Shown piece after piece: positions 1 through 8,632 of a DNA stretch of 32,879 bases. The position numbers were made by a program, and so were the translations under genes. Numbering within the stretch: position 1 is the stretch's first letter; each line of letters begins with the position of its first letter. This DNA comes from Egibacteraceae bacterium (GTDB lineage Bacteria; Actinomycetota; Nitriliruptoria; Euzebyales; Egibacteraceae), in NCBI GenBank assembly GCA_030446775.1, contig JAUJMQ010000031.1, positions 1 through 32,879 of the forward strand, given 5' to 3'. The notes below the pieces were generated by a model, which was not told the origin of the DNA, did not search any database, and saw nothing but the letters and a program-made list of their open reading frames with translations.

Positions 1-74
1 TGGGAGCGCGCCGGGGGCTTGCGCGACGACGTGCGCGGCGGCGGCTTCTTGCGCGTCGTCGTGTGCCGCGCCAT
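1..74 (-). CDS. ftsK: Probable DNA translocase FtsK, N-terminal fragment (cut by window edge)
   Basis: An ATG at 74-72 directly follows the RNase J stop codon (TAG at 77-75) and opens a frame that runs off the window. The 24 visible residues begin MARHTTTRKKPPP and are rich in Arg, Lys and Pro, like the basic cytoplasmic tail that precedes the membrane segments of FtsK/SpoIIIE proteins. The name rests mainly on context: dapA, rnj, ftsK is a common actinobacterial order. No diagnostic domain is visible, so another basic protein cannot be excluded. Confidence 0.45.
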   Translation of the reverse strand, partial: MARHTTTRKKPPPRTSSRKPPARS

Positions 75-1721
75 CTAGACCTCCACCAGGATCGGCAGGA
101 TCACCGGCCGCCGGCCGGTCCGCTCCTTCCAGAAGCGGCCGAGCGACGACGACACCGCGCGGCGGACGACCGCCGGGTCCGAACCGGAGCCGGCCATCTG
201 CTCGAGCCCGGCCGACAGCGCCTTGCCGGCCTGCTCCAGCAGGTCGGCCGCCTCCCGCTCGTAGATGACGCCCTGCTGGATGATCTGCGGCTCGTCGACG
301 ACCCGGCTGTGGGAGTCGATCTGGACGACCGCCACGCAGATGCCTTCCTCGGACAGCTTCCCGCGCTCCCGCAGGACGGCGTTGCCGACGTCGCCGACGC
401 CGAGCCCGTCGACGTAGACCCGGCCGGGTGTGAACGACTCTCCGCGGGTCACCCGGCCGTCGCGCAGGACGACCGTGTCGCCGTCCTCGCACACGAAGAC
501 GTTCTCGGCCGGCGTGCCGGTCTCGCGGGCCAGCTGCGCGTGGGCGAGCAGGTGCCGGTACTCGCCGTGCACCGGGACGAAGGCGTCGGCCCGCACGACG
601 TTGTGGAAGAACTGCAGCTCGTCGGCGGCGGCGTGACCCGAGACGTGGACGTCGGCGATCCCCTTGTGGATGACCGTCGCCCCCTGGCGGAACAGCCCGT
701 TGATGCAGCGGTAGATCGCCGACTCGTTGCCCGGGATCACCGACGAGGCCAGCACGACGGTGTCGCCGTGGCGCAGGGTCACCTGGCGGTGCTGCCCGGC
801 GGCCATGAGCGACAGCGCGGCGTACGGCTCGCCCTGCGAGCCGGTGCACACGATGACGGCACGCTCGTCGGCTGCGGACAGCTCCACGACGGCGTCGGCG
901 TCGTAGCGCAGGTAGCCGAGGTCCCGCGCGATCGGCATGTTGCGCACCATCGACCGACCCACGAAGCACACCTTGCGGCCGACGCCCGTCGCCGCGTCGA
1001 TGACCTGCTGCACCCGGTGGATGTGGCTGGCGAAGGTCGTGACGATGATGCGGCCCCGCGCCTCGGCGAAGACGCTGCGCAGCGTCTTGCCGATGCGCCG
1101 CTCGCTGGGGACGTGGCCCGGCTGGTCGGCGTTGGTGGAGTCTGCCAGCAGCAGCGCGACGCCCTCGTCGCCGAGCTGCGCGAGGTGCGGCAGGTCGGTG
1201 GGCTTGGAGTCGATGGGCGTCTGGTCGAGCTTGAAGTCGCCGGAGTGCAGCACCATGCCGTGCGGTGTGTGGAACGCGACCGCCATCCCCTCGGGGATCG
1301 AGTGGGCGACGGCGACGAACTCGATGTCGAACGGCCCCGTCTCGATGCGCTCCCCCGCCTCGACCTCGCGCAGGTCCGCCTCGGCGTCGGGGTGCTCGGC
1401 GAGCTTGGCGCGCAGCAGCCCCAGCGCCAGCCGCGACGCGTAGATCGGCACGCCGGGGAAGTCGCGCAGGAAGAACGGCAGCGCGCCCATGTGGTCTTCG
1501 TGACCGTGCGTGAGCACCACGCAGTGCACGTCGGCGGCCCGGCTTCGCAGACGCGACCAGTCCGGCAGGATCAGGTCGATGCCGAAGTGCTCGGCGTCGG
1601 GGAACGTCAGGCCGACGTCGAGCAGCGCGATCCTGCCGCCGACCTCGATGGACGCCATGTTCGCCCCGATCTCGCCGAGGCCTCCGTAGAACGCGACCTC
1701 GACGGGAGGCGCCGGGCTCAC
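75..1721 (-). CDS. rnj: Ribonuclease J (metallo-beta-lactamase / beta-CASP nuclease)
   Basis: Ribonuclease J is a zinc-dependent endo- and 5'-3' exoribonuclease of mRNA decay and rRNA maturation, acting in the cytoplasm. The 548-residue product has the usual length. The metallo-beta-lactamase core shows FYGGLGEIGANM near residue 11, the zinc motif HGHEDH at about 72-77, a further His near 140 (AVAHSIPEG) and HSGDFK with Asp near 162. The beta-CASP part follows (LLADSTNA, ATFASHIHR, CTGSQGEP), then the VHGEYRHL motif near the C-terminal region. The GTG start at 1721 was chosen because it overlaps the dapA stop (GTGA); the open frame continues upstream but is then antisense-like filler inside dapA. 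Coupling with dapA upstream and ftsK immediately downstream suggests one operon. No frameshift is visible. Confidence 0.95.
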   Translation of the reverse strand: MSPAPPVEVAFYGGLGEIGANMASIEVGGRIALLDVGLTFPDAEHFGIDLILPDWSRLRSRAADVHCVVLTHGHEDHMGALPFFLRDFPGVPIYASRLALGLLRAKLAEHPDAEADLREVEAGERIETGPFDIEFVAVAHSIPEGMAVAFHTPHGMVLHSGDFKLDQTPIDSKPTDLPHLAQLGDEGVALLLADSTNADQPGHVPSERRIGKTLRSVFAEARGRIIVTTFASHIHRVQQVIDAATGVGRKVCFVGRSMVRNMPIARDLGYLRYDADAVVELSAADERAVIVCTGSQGEPYAALSLMAAGQHRQVTLRHGDTVVLASSVIPGNESAIYRCINGLFRQGATVIHKGIADVHVSGHAAADELQFFHNVVRADAFVPVHGEYRHLLAHAQLARETGTPAENVFVCEDGDTVVLRDGRVTRGESFTPGRVYVDGLGVGDVGNAVLRERGKLSEEGICVAVVQIDSHSRVVDEPQIIQQGVIYEREAADLLEQAGKALSAGLEQMAGSGSDPAVVRRAVSSSLGRFWKERTGRRPVILPILVEV

Positions 1722-2620
1722 CGGCGGGCCCGTCCACCGGCGAGCGGGATCCCGGCCGTCGCGAGCGCCTCGCGGACCAGCGTGGTGACCGGCTCGTCGG
1801 CGTCGGCCAGCGGCGGGCGCACCGGGCCGGCGGGCAGCCCGACCATGCGCAACGCGGCCTTGAGCGGCCCTGGGCTGGTGTCGGCGAACAGCGCCGCGAA
1901 CAGGGGCCCCAGCCGCAGGTGGATCTCCCTCGCCTTGGCGGGGTCGCTGCCGAACACCTCGACCATCGCGGCGACGTCGTCGCCGGCGACGTGGGCTGCC
2001 ACGCTGACCACGCCGACGCCTCCGACGGCGAGCATCGGCAGCAGCGTCGCGTCGTCGCCGGAGTAGACCGCGAAGTCGTCGGGTTTGCGCGCCAGCAGCC
2101 ATGACGTCTTGACGAGGTCGCCGACGGCGTCTTTGACACCGACGACGTTGCCGATCTCGGCCAGGCGCAGCAGCGTCTCGGGCGCGATCTCGACCGCGCT
2201 GCGCGACGGGATGTTGTAGAGCAGGACCGGCAGCTCGGTGGCGGCGGCCGCGGCGGTGAAGTGGCCGAGCAGGCCCCGCTGGGACGGTTTGTTGTAGTAC
2301 GGGGTGACGTGCATGATCCCGCTGACGCCGGCGGCCGTGGCTTCGCGGGTCAGCGCGACGGTTGCGGCGGTGACGTTCTTGCCGCAGCCCGCGACGACCG
2401 CGGCGCGGTCGCCGACGGCCTCGACGACGGCCCGGAACAGGTCCAGGGTCTCGCCGTGAGACAGGGTCGGCGACTCCCCGGTCGTCCCGCACACGACGAC
2501 CCCGTCGTTGCCGTGGTCGACGAGGTGGGAGGCCAGCCGCTGGGCGCCGTCGAGGTCGAGGCTGCGGTCGGGGTGCATGGGGCTCGCCATGGCGGTGAGC
2601 ACACGGCCGAAGGGAGGCAC
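1718..2620 (-). CDS. dapA: 4-hydroxy-tetrahydrodipicolinate synthase
   Basis: DapA condenses pyruvate with L-aspartate semialdehyde, the first committed step toward diaminopimelate and lysine. The 300-residue product carries the class I aldolase fold signatures: GTTGES at about 45-50, the PYYNKPSQ segment at about 107-114 with the catalytic tyrosine, the LYNIPSR arginine near 140, and the Schiff-base lysine in GVKDA near 163. A GTG start at 2620 (protein beginning MPPFGRVLTA) fits the family's usual N-terminus; the frame stays open about 60 bases further upstream, but those residues look non-coding. A weak AGGA lies about six bases before the GTG. The stop overlaps the rnj start. dapB, the next enzyme, is about 6 kb away in the same window. 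Confidence 0.95.
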   Translation of the reverse strand: MPPFGRVLTAMASPMHPDRSLDLDGAQRLASHLVDHGNDGVVVCGTTGESPTLSHGETLDLFRAVVEAVGDRAAVVAGCGKNVTAATVALTREATAAGVSGIMHVTPYYNKPSQRGLLGHFTAAAAATELPVLLYNIPSRSAVEIAPETLLRLAEIGNVVGVKDAVGDLVKTSWLLARKPDDFAVYSGDDATLLPMLAVGGVGVVSVAAHVAGDDVAAMVEVFGSDPAKAREIHLRLGPLFAALFADTSPGPLKAALRMVGLPAGPVRPPLADADEPVTTLVREALATAGIPLAGGRARR

Positions 2621-2698
2621 GGCAACGTCCTGTCTGGGGGAAGCGTCCGCGCCGAGTCTATCCAGGCCGGCCGGCCACACCCCGGAGCCGCCGCGGCC

Positions 2699-4070
2699 CT
2701 ACGCCTGTGCGGCCCGCGCCTCGACTGGCTCGTCGGAGCTCGGGACGGCGGCCGGTGCCAGCCGCAACCGCACGAGGAACCGCGACCCCCCGCCCGGCGC
2801 GGGCTCGTGGCGCACCTCGGCGCGCATCGCCTCGCACAGCTGCGCGACCAGCGGCAACCCCACCTTGGGCAGGGCCGCCTCGGTGTCACCGGGTGGGGTG
2901 AACAGCCGGGACTCGACCTCGGGCGGGACGCCGGGCCCGTCGTCGGTGACGGCCAGGACCACCGAGCCGCCACCGGGGACCGCGGCGACGCGGACCCGCG
3001 TCCCCGGCGGCGTGTGGTCGGCGACGTTCTCCAGCAGGTTGAACACCACGCGGCGGATCCCGCGGCGGTCGCCGACCACCTTCAGCGGCCCCACGTCGAC
3101 GGGCACCGCGTGGGCCGCGAGCCGCTCGGCGAGCGTCCCGAGGCCGTCGTCGACGGCGCGACGCAGCGACCCGGGCGCGGGCCGGCGGTCCTCGTCCTCG
3201 TCGATGACCCCCACGGCGGCGCGCGGGGCCAGCTCGCCCTCGAGCGCCGCGGCGGTCATCCGCAGGCGCGCCGCCAGCTCGCGGCGCCCCGCCTCGTCGA
3301 GGTCGGCGCCGCGTCGCTCGAGGGCCTCGGCGACCTCGTCGAGGTGCCGCAGCGGCCCGCGGACGTCGACGAACGCCCGCGCCACGAACGTGCGCCGGCG
3401 CCGCCCACGCCGACGGGCCTCCTCGGCGCGCTCCCGCCTCGGCGAGCAGCTCGTGGAGCCGGCCGCCGTAGGTGGCGGTGAGGTAGCCGACGCCGATCAG
3501 TCGGCGAAGCTCGACGAGGACTGGCAGCCGCTCGGACAGGTCTGGCCGGTGCAGCAGCACGGGAGTTCGCCCGACCTGCTCGGCGAGCAGCTGCAGCAGC
3601 GCCAGCGCGACCGCCAGGGCGGTGAAGCCGGTCGCCGCGGGACCCAGCAGGATGCCCGCGCTGAGGATCACCAGCGCGTACAGCAGCGCACCAGGCCCGA
3701 GCCCGTGCCCCCGAGGAAGGCCGACGGCGCCGCCGCCGAGCACCACCGCGTCGGCGACGAGCGAGCCGACCACCGCCGCCCGAGGGTAGTGGCCGAACCG
3801 GCTGAAGTAGGACGTCGTGACGACGGCCAGCACCGGCACGCCGAGCGCGAGCGGCCACGCGGCGGTGCCGAACAACGCGAACAGGACCGCGACGCCGGCG
3901 CACCACGCGGCGGCGCCGACCGCGCGAACGAAGCCGAAGGGCGCAGCAGGAGCCCGTCGGGTACGGGAAGTTCGCTCCCGCGCGCGGATGCTACGCCGCG
4001 CGGCAGACCGCCGATGCCGGTGGCGAGGCGGCAGCGGCGCTGTCCGTGGCGGCGCGCAGGCGGTGGTCAC
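2699..4070 (-). CDS. Membrane sensor histidine-kinase-like protein, one frameshift, no H-box histidine
   Basis: The gene is readable only by joining two frames. The N-terminal half (about 3950-3440) encodes several hydrophobic segments (VLFALFGTAAWPLALGVPVL, then VVGSLVADAVVLGGG and ALLYALVILSAGILLG). The C-terminal half (3385-2699) encodes a GHKL ATPase domain with N-box NLLENVADHTPPG, G1 box DDGPGVPP and a weak G2 box (LPKVGLPL). Removing one base from the CCC run at 3433-3435 joins them into a continuous coiled linker. The dimerisation-helix position that normally reads SHELRTPL reads FVDVRGPL, so the phosphoacceptor histidine is replaced by valine (codon 3368-3370). No response regulator is adjacent. 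The start is uncertain: GTG at 4070 or ATG at 4115. It could be an anti-sigma-type or pseudo-kinase. Confidence 0.7.
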
Positions 4071-4115
4071 CCCCGGTGCCGCACCAAGGGCGACGTCCAT
4101 TTCATGCTGCAACAC

Positions 4116-4689
4116 GGCTGGCGGTGTGTCCTGGCAACTGGCCCAGCGCGGTTCGAGGTGGATCGTGACAGACCGTAGTACGCGTTCGTCGCGCCGCGCA
4201 CGGTTTGGAAGGTGGACAAGCAGACCGGTCGACGGGGGCTCGCCCGGATGGCCCGACCGCGGGCGTGGGCGCCGACGCGCTCCGCGCGGGTCGACGCGCA
4301 GCGCAGGTCAGCCGCCGCTCGCGCTGCTCGCGGACTCGACGCTCGCGGCGTCGCTGGCCGTCGTCGCCGCGGCGCCATAGTCCGGGGTACGCCGGATCAT
4401 CGGCGCCGGGTCCGCGGCGCGGCCCGCGCCTGGCGCCGAGGGTGAGTGCGTGCGATCGACTACTACGCCCGCCCGACGGGTCAATGGCGATCACGGCCCG
4501 GCAGGCTCCAGGGCCGCCGCCCCGGAAGCTCCACGGCAGACGACTTCCCGCCGCGGCGCCGTCAGGCCGGCGCGGTGAGGGATGGCCGGACGGCGAGCGT
4601 CGACGCTTCGCCCGACTCGACCCGGCCGACAGGCGAGGCGACGGCACACGACGGCAGCGTGACCACGTCGGCGACACCGCGCGCCGCTG
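4116..4689. other. Stretch without a supportable gene
   Basis: This stretch lies between the start of the kinase-like gene (minus) and the first recognisable piece of the decayed transporter (plus). All six frames have open stretches because of the high GC content, but none shows a recognisable domain, a credible start with ribosome binding site, or hydrophobic patterning. It may contain promoters for the divergent genes or further degraded coding sequence. I see no tRNA, terminator or repeat. Confidence 0.5.
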
Positions 4690-5783
4690 TCGCGCGCTCG
4701 CGACCCGGGTCGCGGTGGCGACGCTCTTCGCGGTCAACGCGTCCTGTCGGGCAGCTGGTTCGCGCGCGTTCCTCGCCCCGCACCCGGCATCCTGGGCGCG
4801 GCGGCGGGATGGGGGCCGGCGCGTTGATCGCGATGCCGGCGGCAGGCCCATCACGCGTCGGTCGCGACGTGGCGTTGCTGTTCTGCGCGATGGCGGTGCT
4901 GCCCTGCCGGCGGCGCGCCGCTGCTGTTCGCCGCGCTGGTCGCGCGCCGAGCGCCGCGATGGACATCGCCATCGGCGTGGAGATGGAGTGGCGCCGCGGC
5001 CGCAGCCTTCTGTCGTTGCACGGTGTGGAGCCTCGGCGGCGTCGTGTTCGGCGGGTGGCTCGCGGCGCGCGGGGTCACCCCGAGCGCGCACCCTGGCCGT
5101 CCTCGGGTTGCCGGTGCCGCGGGACCCAGGGCCGCGGGCACATGCCGATCGCCCATCCGGCCGGTGCCGACGCGACCGAGCGCGGGTCGGCCACGCCTGT
5201 GGGGCCGCGCGGTGGCCCGCGCCCGGGCCGGCCCGCCGGTGATGCCGCGCCTCGCCGACGCCGTTTCCGCCGCTGGCTGCCGCGGCGGCTCCTGCTTCCC
5301 GGCGTCGTCGGGCATGTTCGGGGTCGAGGGGGTCGCCGACTGGAGCTCACCTGCGCAGCGTCGTCGGTGCCGGGCCGGCGCCGCGGCCGCCGGCTACGCG
5401 GCGTTCGCGCTGGCGCCGGCGCCTGGCCGGCGACCGGCTCGTCGACCTGCTGGACGTGACCACCCTTCGGGCCGGCGCGGCGACCGCGGGCTGGCGGCGG
5501 CGCTCGCCGCCCGCGCGCCGGGCTGCCGTCGCGGTTCGCCGCCATGGGCCTGGGGCTGGCCTGCCCGCCGATCGTGTTCAGCGCGGCGGGGCGAAGCTCA
5601 CCGGACGTGGGGCCGGCGATCGCCGGCGTCACGTCGGTCGGCCACGCCGGCTTCTCGCCGGCCCGTCCGCCCGGCCTGCTCGCCGAGCTGTTCGGGCCGG
5701 GGCATCGGCGTGGTCGGGATGCTCGCCGGGACCGTAGGCCGCGCCGCCGCAGGGCCGGCCCGGCCGCGCGCCGCGCCAATTGA
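4690..5783 (+). pseudogene. MFS transporter, multiply frameshifted
   Basis: Pieces of one major-facilitator transporter appear in order but in changing frames on the plus strand. They include RVAVATLFAVN (about 4708), GSWFARVP (about 4752), MDIAIGVEMEWRRGRSLLS (about 4960-5018), HGVWSLGGVVFGGWLAARG (about 5018-5080), and MGLGLACPPIVFSAAGRSS with AIAGVTSVGHAGF (about 5544-5660). GIGVVGMLAG follows near 5703, and a TGA ends the frame at 5781-5783. The GRxLLSxLHGxWSLGG and ITSVGYxGF-like motifs are typical of a sugar- or drug-type MFS subfamily. A functional protein would be about 360-400 residues. At least six frame changes are needed, so it is dead as read. It converges on the ThyX-family gene. 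Heavy sequencing error is the alternative explanation. Confidence 0.65.
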
Positions 5784-5789
5784 GCCGCC

Positions 5790-7331
5790 TTGCCGCGCCT
5801 CGTCCGCCGACCGGGCGGCAAGACCACGTCGGCGGCACGTTCGGCGGCCAGCCGCTCCAGCCCGCCACCGCGCGGGTCCACGTGGCGCATCATCTGCGCC
5901 ACCCGGTGCCCGGCCTGCTCGGCGATCCGCCGGTATCTCCTGGCGCCCTGCGGCCGGGGCGGAGCTCGAGCATCTGCATCGCCGCACGGGCGTTGAGCTG
6001 CATCGAGCGCGCAGCCGCCAGGCGAGCCCGACCGCGTACTGCGCCTGCCGCGGCAGGTCCGGGATGCAGCCGCCTGGGCCGCTCGGCCTCGTGCCACGCC
6101 TCGGCGACGCCGGCCTCCTCGATCTCGGGCGGGGTGTCGTAGCCGGCGCGCGGCGACAGGTCCACTCGATGGTGAGCATCCGGTGGCGTTGAAGGCGCCG
6201 TAGCCGCCACACGTCGAACCGGTACCAGACCCGCTCCAGCGCGCTTGTGGCGGCGTAGTTCGCCCGCTCGCCGGTAGGGCGGACACGACGCGTGATCGCC
6301 GGCCGACATCGCCTCGACCCGTGCGCGCAGCTGCCTCCCCAGCGTCGCGGTAGAGCATCCCGGTGCATCGACCTCGCGTCGGGCGACCACGCGACGAGCG
6401 CCACCTCCGCCACGGGCTCCGGCGCGCCGACGCCGCCGACGAGCTCGTCGGCCAGCGCGGTGGTGGCGTCGCGGGTGCGAGGCGTTGGCGGCTGGCCCGG
6501 TCGTGCCAGTCCACGCGGGTCGAACGACGGGATCACCCGCCAGCAGCTCGCGCAGCGCGAGGCCGGCGACGGTGTGGGCCTCAGCCAGCTCGAGGCGCGC
6601 AGGCGCACCAGCAGCTGCTCGTAGGCCTGGCCGCTGGCGAAGATGCCGACGTTGGACACCGTCGCGGCGGGCAGCAGCCCGCGCAGGACGTCGCAGGCCT
6701 TGGCGTTGACGCTGTTGCGGTACGCGGTCGGTGACGTCGTCTCGTCGCGGGGGTGGCGTTCGCAGGCCCACGCGCGGACCCGCGGCAGGAGCGCCGCGTA
6801 GGTGTCGAACACCGCGTCCATCGTGGTGATGAACGCCTCGGCATGCGGCGAGCCGAGGATGTCGACGTCGCGGTGGTAGCGGTAGCGCCCACCGGGCTTG
6901 TCGTCGTAGGGCATGTAGCGGGTGGACTGTTCGAGGTAGGCCGCCAGCCGGCCCCACTCCAGCTGCTTGGTCAGCAGGTTGGAGGCCTGCTCGACCGCGA
7001 GGTGAGCGCCACCGAGCTGGGCCACCGAGTCGTCGCCGTACTGGGAGAACACCCGCTCGTAGAGCCGTCCGGCGCGGCTGGCGGCCTCCTCGTCGGCGGC
7101 GCGGACCGCGCCCGGGCCACCGGCGCCGAGGTCGTCGAGATCCTGTGCGAACTCGTCGAGCAGCAGCCGGCGCAGGCTCTTGGCCGAGCGGGAGTAGCGC
7201 GCGTACAGGGCGCCCTTGACGACCTCGGGCAGGTCGACGAGCGCGAACACCGGCGCGTCGGTGTTCGTCACGTGACGGCTGAGGAAGGCCTGCTCGTCGG
7301 CGGTGAACGACTCGACGGCGTGGCTGGCCAA
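5790..7331 (-). CDS. Long two-domain ThyX-family (FAD-dependent thymidylate synthase-like) protein, frameshifted in the C-terminal half
   Basis: The N-terminal 250 or so residues are intact and resemble long ThyX-like proteins: APVFALVDLPEVVKGALYAR, SLRRLLLDEF, YGDDSVAQLGG, EQASNLLTKQLEWGR and EQSTRYMPYDD. Canonical ThyX has RHRxxSxxxxSxR; the aligned N-domain segment reads WGRLAAYLEQSTR. A second ThyX-like segment appears in the C-terminal half (RHRMLTIEW, then DLSPRAGYDTPPEIEEAG in another frame). This suggests two tandem ThyX folds totalling about 510 residues. Frame changes begin near 6595 and recur to about 5800, so the exact end is uncertain; one frame stays open to 5598. TTG at 7331 was chosen as the start because GAGGAG lies five bases upstream; an in-frame ATG at 7367 lacks such a site. 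It diverges from the SpoIIE phosphatase gene. Thymidylate synthase activity is uncertain. Confidence 0.75.
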
Positions 7332-7358
7332 GGCGGCTCCTCGAAGGTGACTGGAGCC

Positions 7359-7393
7359 GGTCAGCATACGAGCCGAGCCTCTATGCTCGGTGG
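7359..7393 (+). promoter_or_regulatory. Back-to-back promoters; plus-strand mRNA likely leaderless
   Basis: The plus strand has TATGCT at 7382-7387, ending exactly six bases before the ATG at 7394, so the expected transcription start coincides with the A of the start codon and no ribosome binding site is present. The same hexamer on the minus strand (AGCATA at 7363-7368) could serve the ThyX-family gene starting at 7331. The two -10 elements are 13 bases apart, so each would occupy the other's -35 region. No good -35 is visible for either. Confidence 0.55.
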
Positions 7394-8551
7394 ATGAACG
7401 CCTCCGCCGACGGGACGGCGGCGGCGCCGCTCGCCGACACCCAGGCGTCGCTGCTGCTGCATGATCCCGCCCTGTCCCCGGTCGAGGTCGTGGCGCTGCT
7501 CCCCCGTCTCGTCGCCGAGCTCGGGCTGGGCACCGCCGTGACGTTCACCGCCGGCCCGCCCCCGACCGACCGCGGGCCCTGTGCGGCGCTGCCGGTGTGC
7601 GCCGACGGTCGTCACGAGGGGACGCTGCTGTTCGTCCCGGCCTGTGAGCAGGCCGTGGCACGGGCACGCACGCTGGCCGAGCACGCCGGGGCGTCGCTGG
7701 CCGCGCTGCGACAGGTCGCCGACATCGAGCACCGTGAGCGGGCCGTCCGCCACGTCGCCGAGCAGCTCCAGGACGCGCTGCTGCCCCCGATCACCGAGCC
7801 GGACGGCATGAGCATCGCCGTGCGCTACCGGGCCGCCGCCCGTGAGGCGCGGGTCGGTGGCGACTTCTACGACGTGTTCGCCATCCCCGACGGGCGGCTC
7901 CTGCTCGTCGTCGGCGACGTCGTCGGCAAGGGGGTCGAGGCCGCCGTGCGGACCTCCCGCATCACCCAGACGCTGCGGGCGCTCACGCTGTGCGGCTTGG
8001 GGTTGGAGGAGCTGCTGCGCCGCTGCGACGAGCAGGTCACCTACCAGGACCCCGCGATCATGGCGACGGTGTGGTGCGCGCTGTACGAGCCGGACTCCGG
8101 CGAGCTGGAGTTCGCGTCGCTGGGGCACCCGCCGGCGCTGCTGCTGCGCGACGGTGACCCGGCGCCGGTGCGGCTTGAGCTTCAGGGTCTGCCGCTGGGC
8201 ATGCGTGACCTCGTCGACGAGGTGCCCGAGGTCCGGCGCCGGCTGCTGGAGCCCGGCGACCTTCTGGTCCTGTACACCGACGGGGTGGTGGAGGGCGAGG
8301 GCGACTTCATCGCCGGCCAGCAGGCGCTGCTCGACGCCGTCGACCGGCGCCGCGACGAGACCCTGAGCGCGATCATCGACGGCGTCCTCGACGAGGTCGT
8401 CGCCGGCGCCAACAAGCGCGACGACGCACTGCTGCTCCTGCTCCGCCGCCGCGACCCTGTCTCCCCGTTGGACATGAGCCGCCCGGCGTCGAGGTGTGCT
8501 AGGGCGTGTCTCCTGAATGGTCATGAGCCGGCCCACAGCAGCAGGCTGTGA
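7394..8551 (+). CDS. SpoIIE-type PP2C serine/threonine phosphatase with N-terminal sensor-like region
   Basis: The 385-residue product is probably a regulatory protein phosphatase of the RsbU/SpoIIE group, which dephosphorylates anti-anti-sigma factors. Residues 1-115 form a small GAF-like or unassigned sensor region. A helical linker (about 112-137, RERAVRHVAEQLQDALLPP) then leads into the phosphatase. Metal-binding signatures are VGGDFYDVF (154-162), GDVVGKG (174-180), YTDGV (294-298) and DDALLLLL (343-350), with LGHPPALLLR between them. All are intact, so catalysis is expected. No membrane segment is visible. The last 15 or so residues beyond about 8499 are encoded by the terminal end of an IS remnant and are not part of the family. 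No partner anti-sigma gene is nearby. Confidence 0.9.
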   Translation: MNASADGTAAAPLADTQASLLLHDPALSPVEVVALLPRLVAELGLGTAVTFTAGPPPTDRGPCAALPVCADGRHEGTLLFVPACEQAVARARTLAEHAGASLAALRQVADIEHRERAVRHVAEQLQDALLPPITEPDGMSIAVRYRAAAREARVGGDFYDVFAIPDGRLLLVVGDVVGKGVEAAVRTSRITQTLRALTLCGLGLEELLRRCDEQVTYQDPAIMATVWCALYEPDSGELEFASLGHPPALLLRDGDPAPVRLELQGLPLGMRDLVDEVPEVRRRLLEPGDLLVLYTDGVVEGEGDFIAGQQALLDAVDRRRDETLSAIIDGVLDEVVAGANKRDDALLLLLRRRDPVSPLDMSRPASRCARACLLNGHEPAHSSRL

Positions 8552-8632
8552 GCCCGCCGCGGGTAGTCAGCGCCGCGCTAGGCCAGGCCGCGCCAGTGCT
8601 TGAAGCGGTTGAAGCCGCGCTCGACGACGTTC
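8499..8632 (-). mobile_element. IS5-type (IS427-like, DUF4096-like) transposon end remnant
   Basis: On the minus strand the last coded segment reads NVVERGFNRFKHWRGLA, then a stop at 8578-8580. It closely matches the conserved C-terminal end of IS5-family DDE transposases found in actinobacteria. The element's terminal sequence lies at about 8501-8520 (AGGGCGTGTCTCCTGAATGG) and abuts CTAG at 8499-8502, the kind of target that IS427-group elements use. Everything upstream in the transposase, including the other terminal repeat, is missing. The remnant joins dapB coding sequence at about 8629-8633. Confidence 0.7.

Noticed and set aside
63-2066. Long plus-strand open frame opposite RNase J and dapA
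   Set aside because: Its protein is Arg/Val/Asp-rich with no domain and it lies antisense to two well-supported genes; it results from high GC content.
2655-2660. TAGACT on the minus strand as a dapA -10 box
   Set aside because: No -35 element at proper spacing and such hexamers occur by chance; left unlisted.
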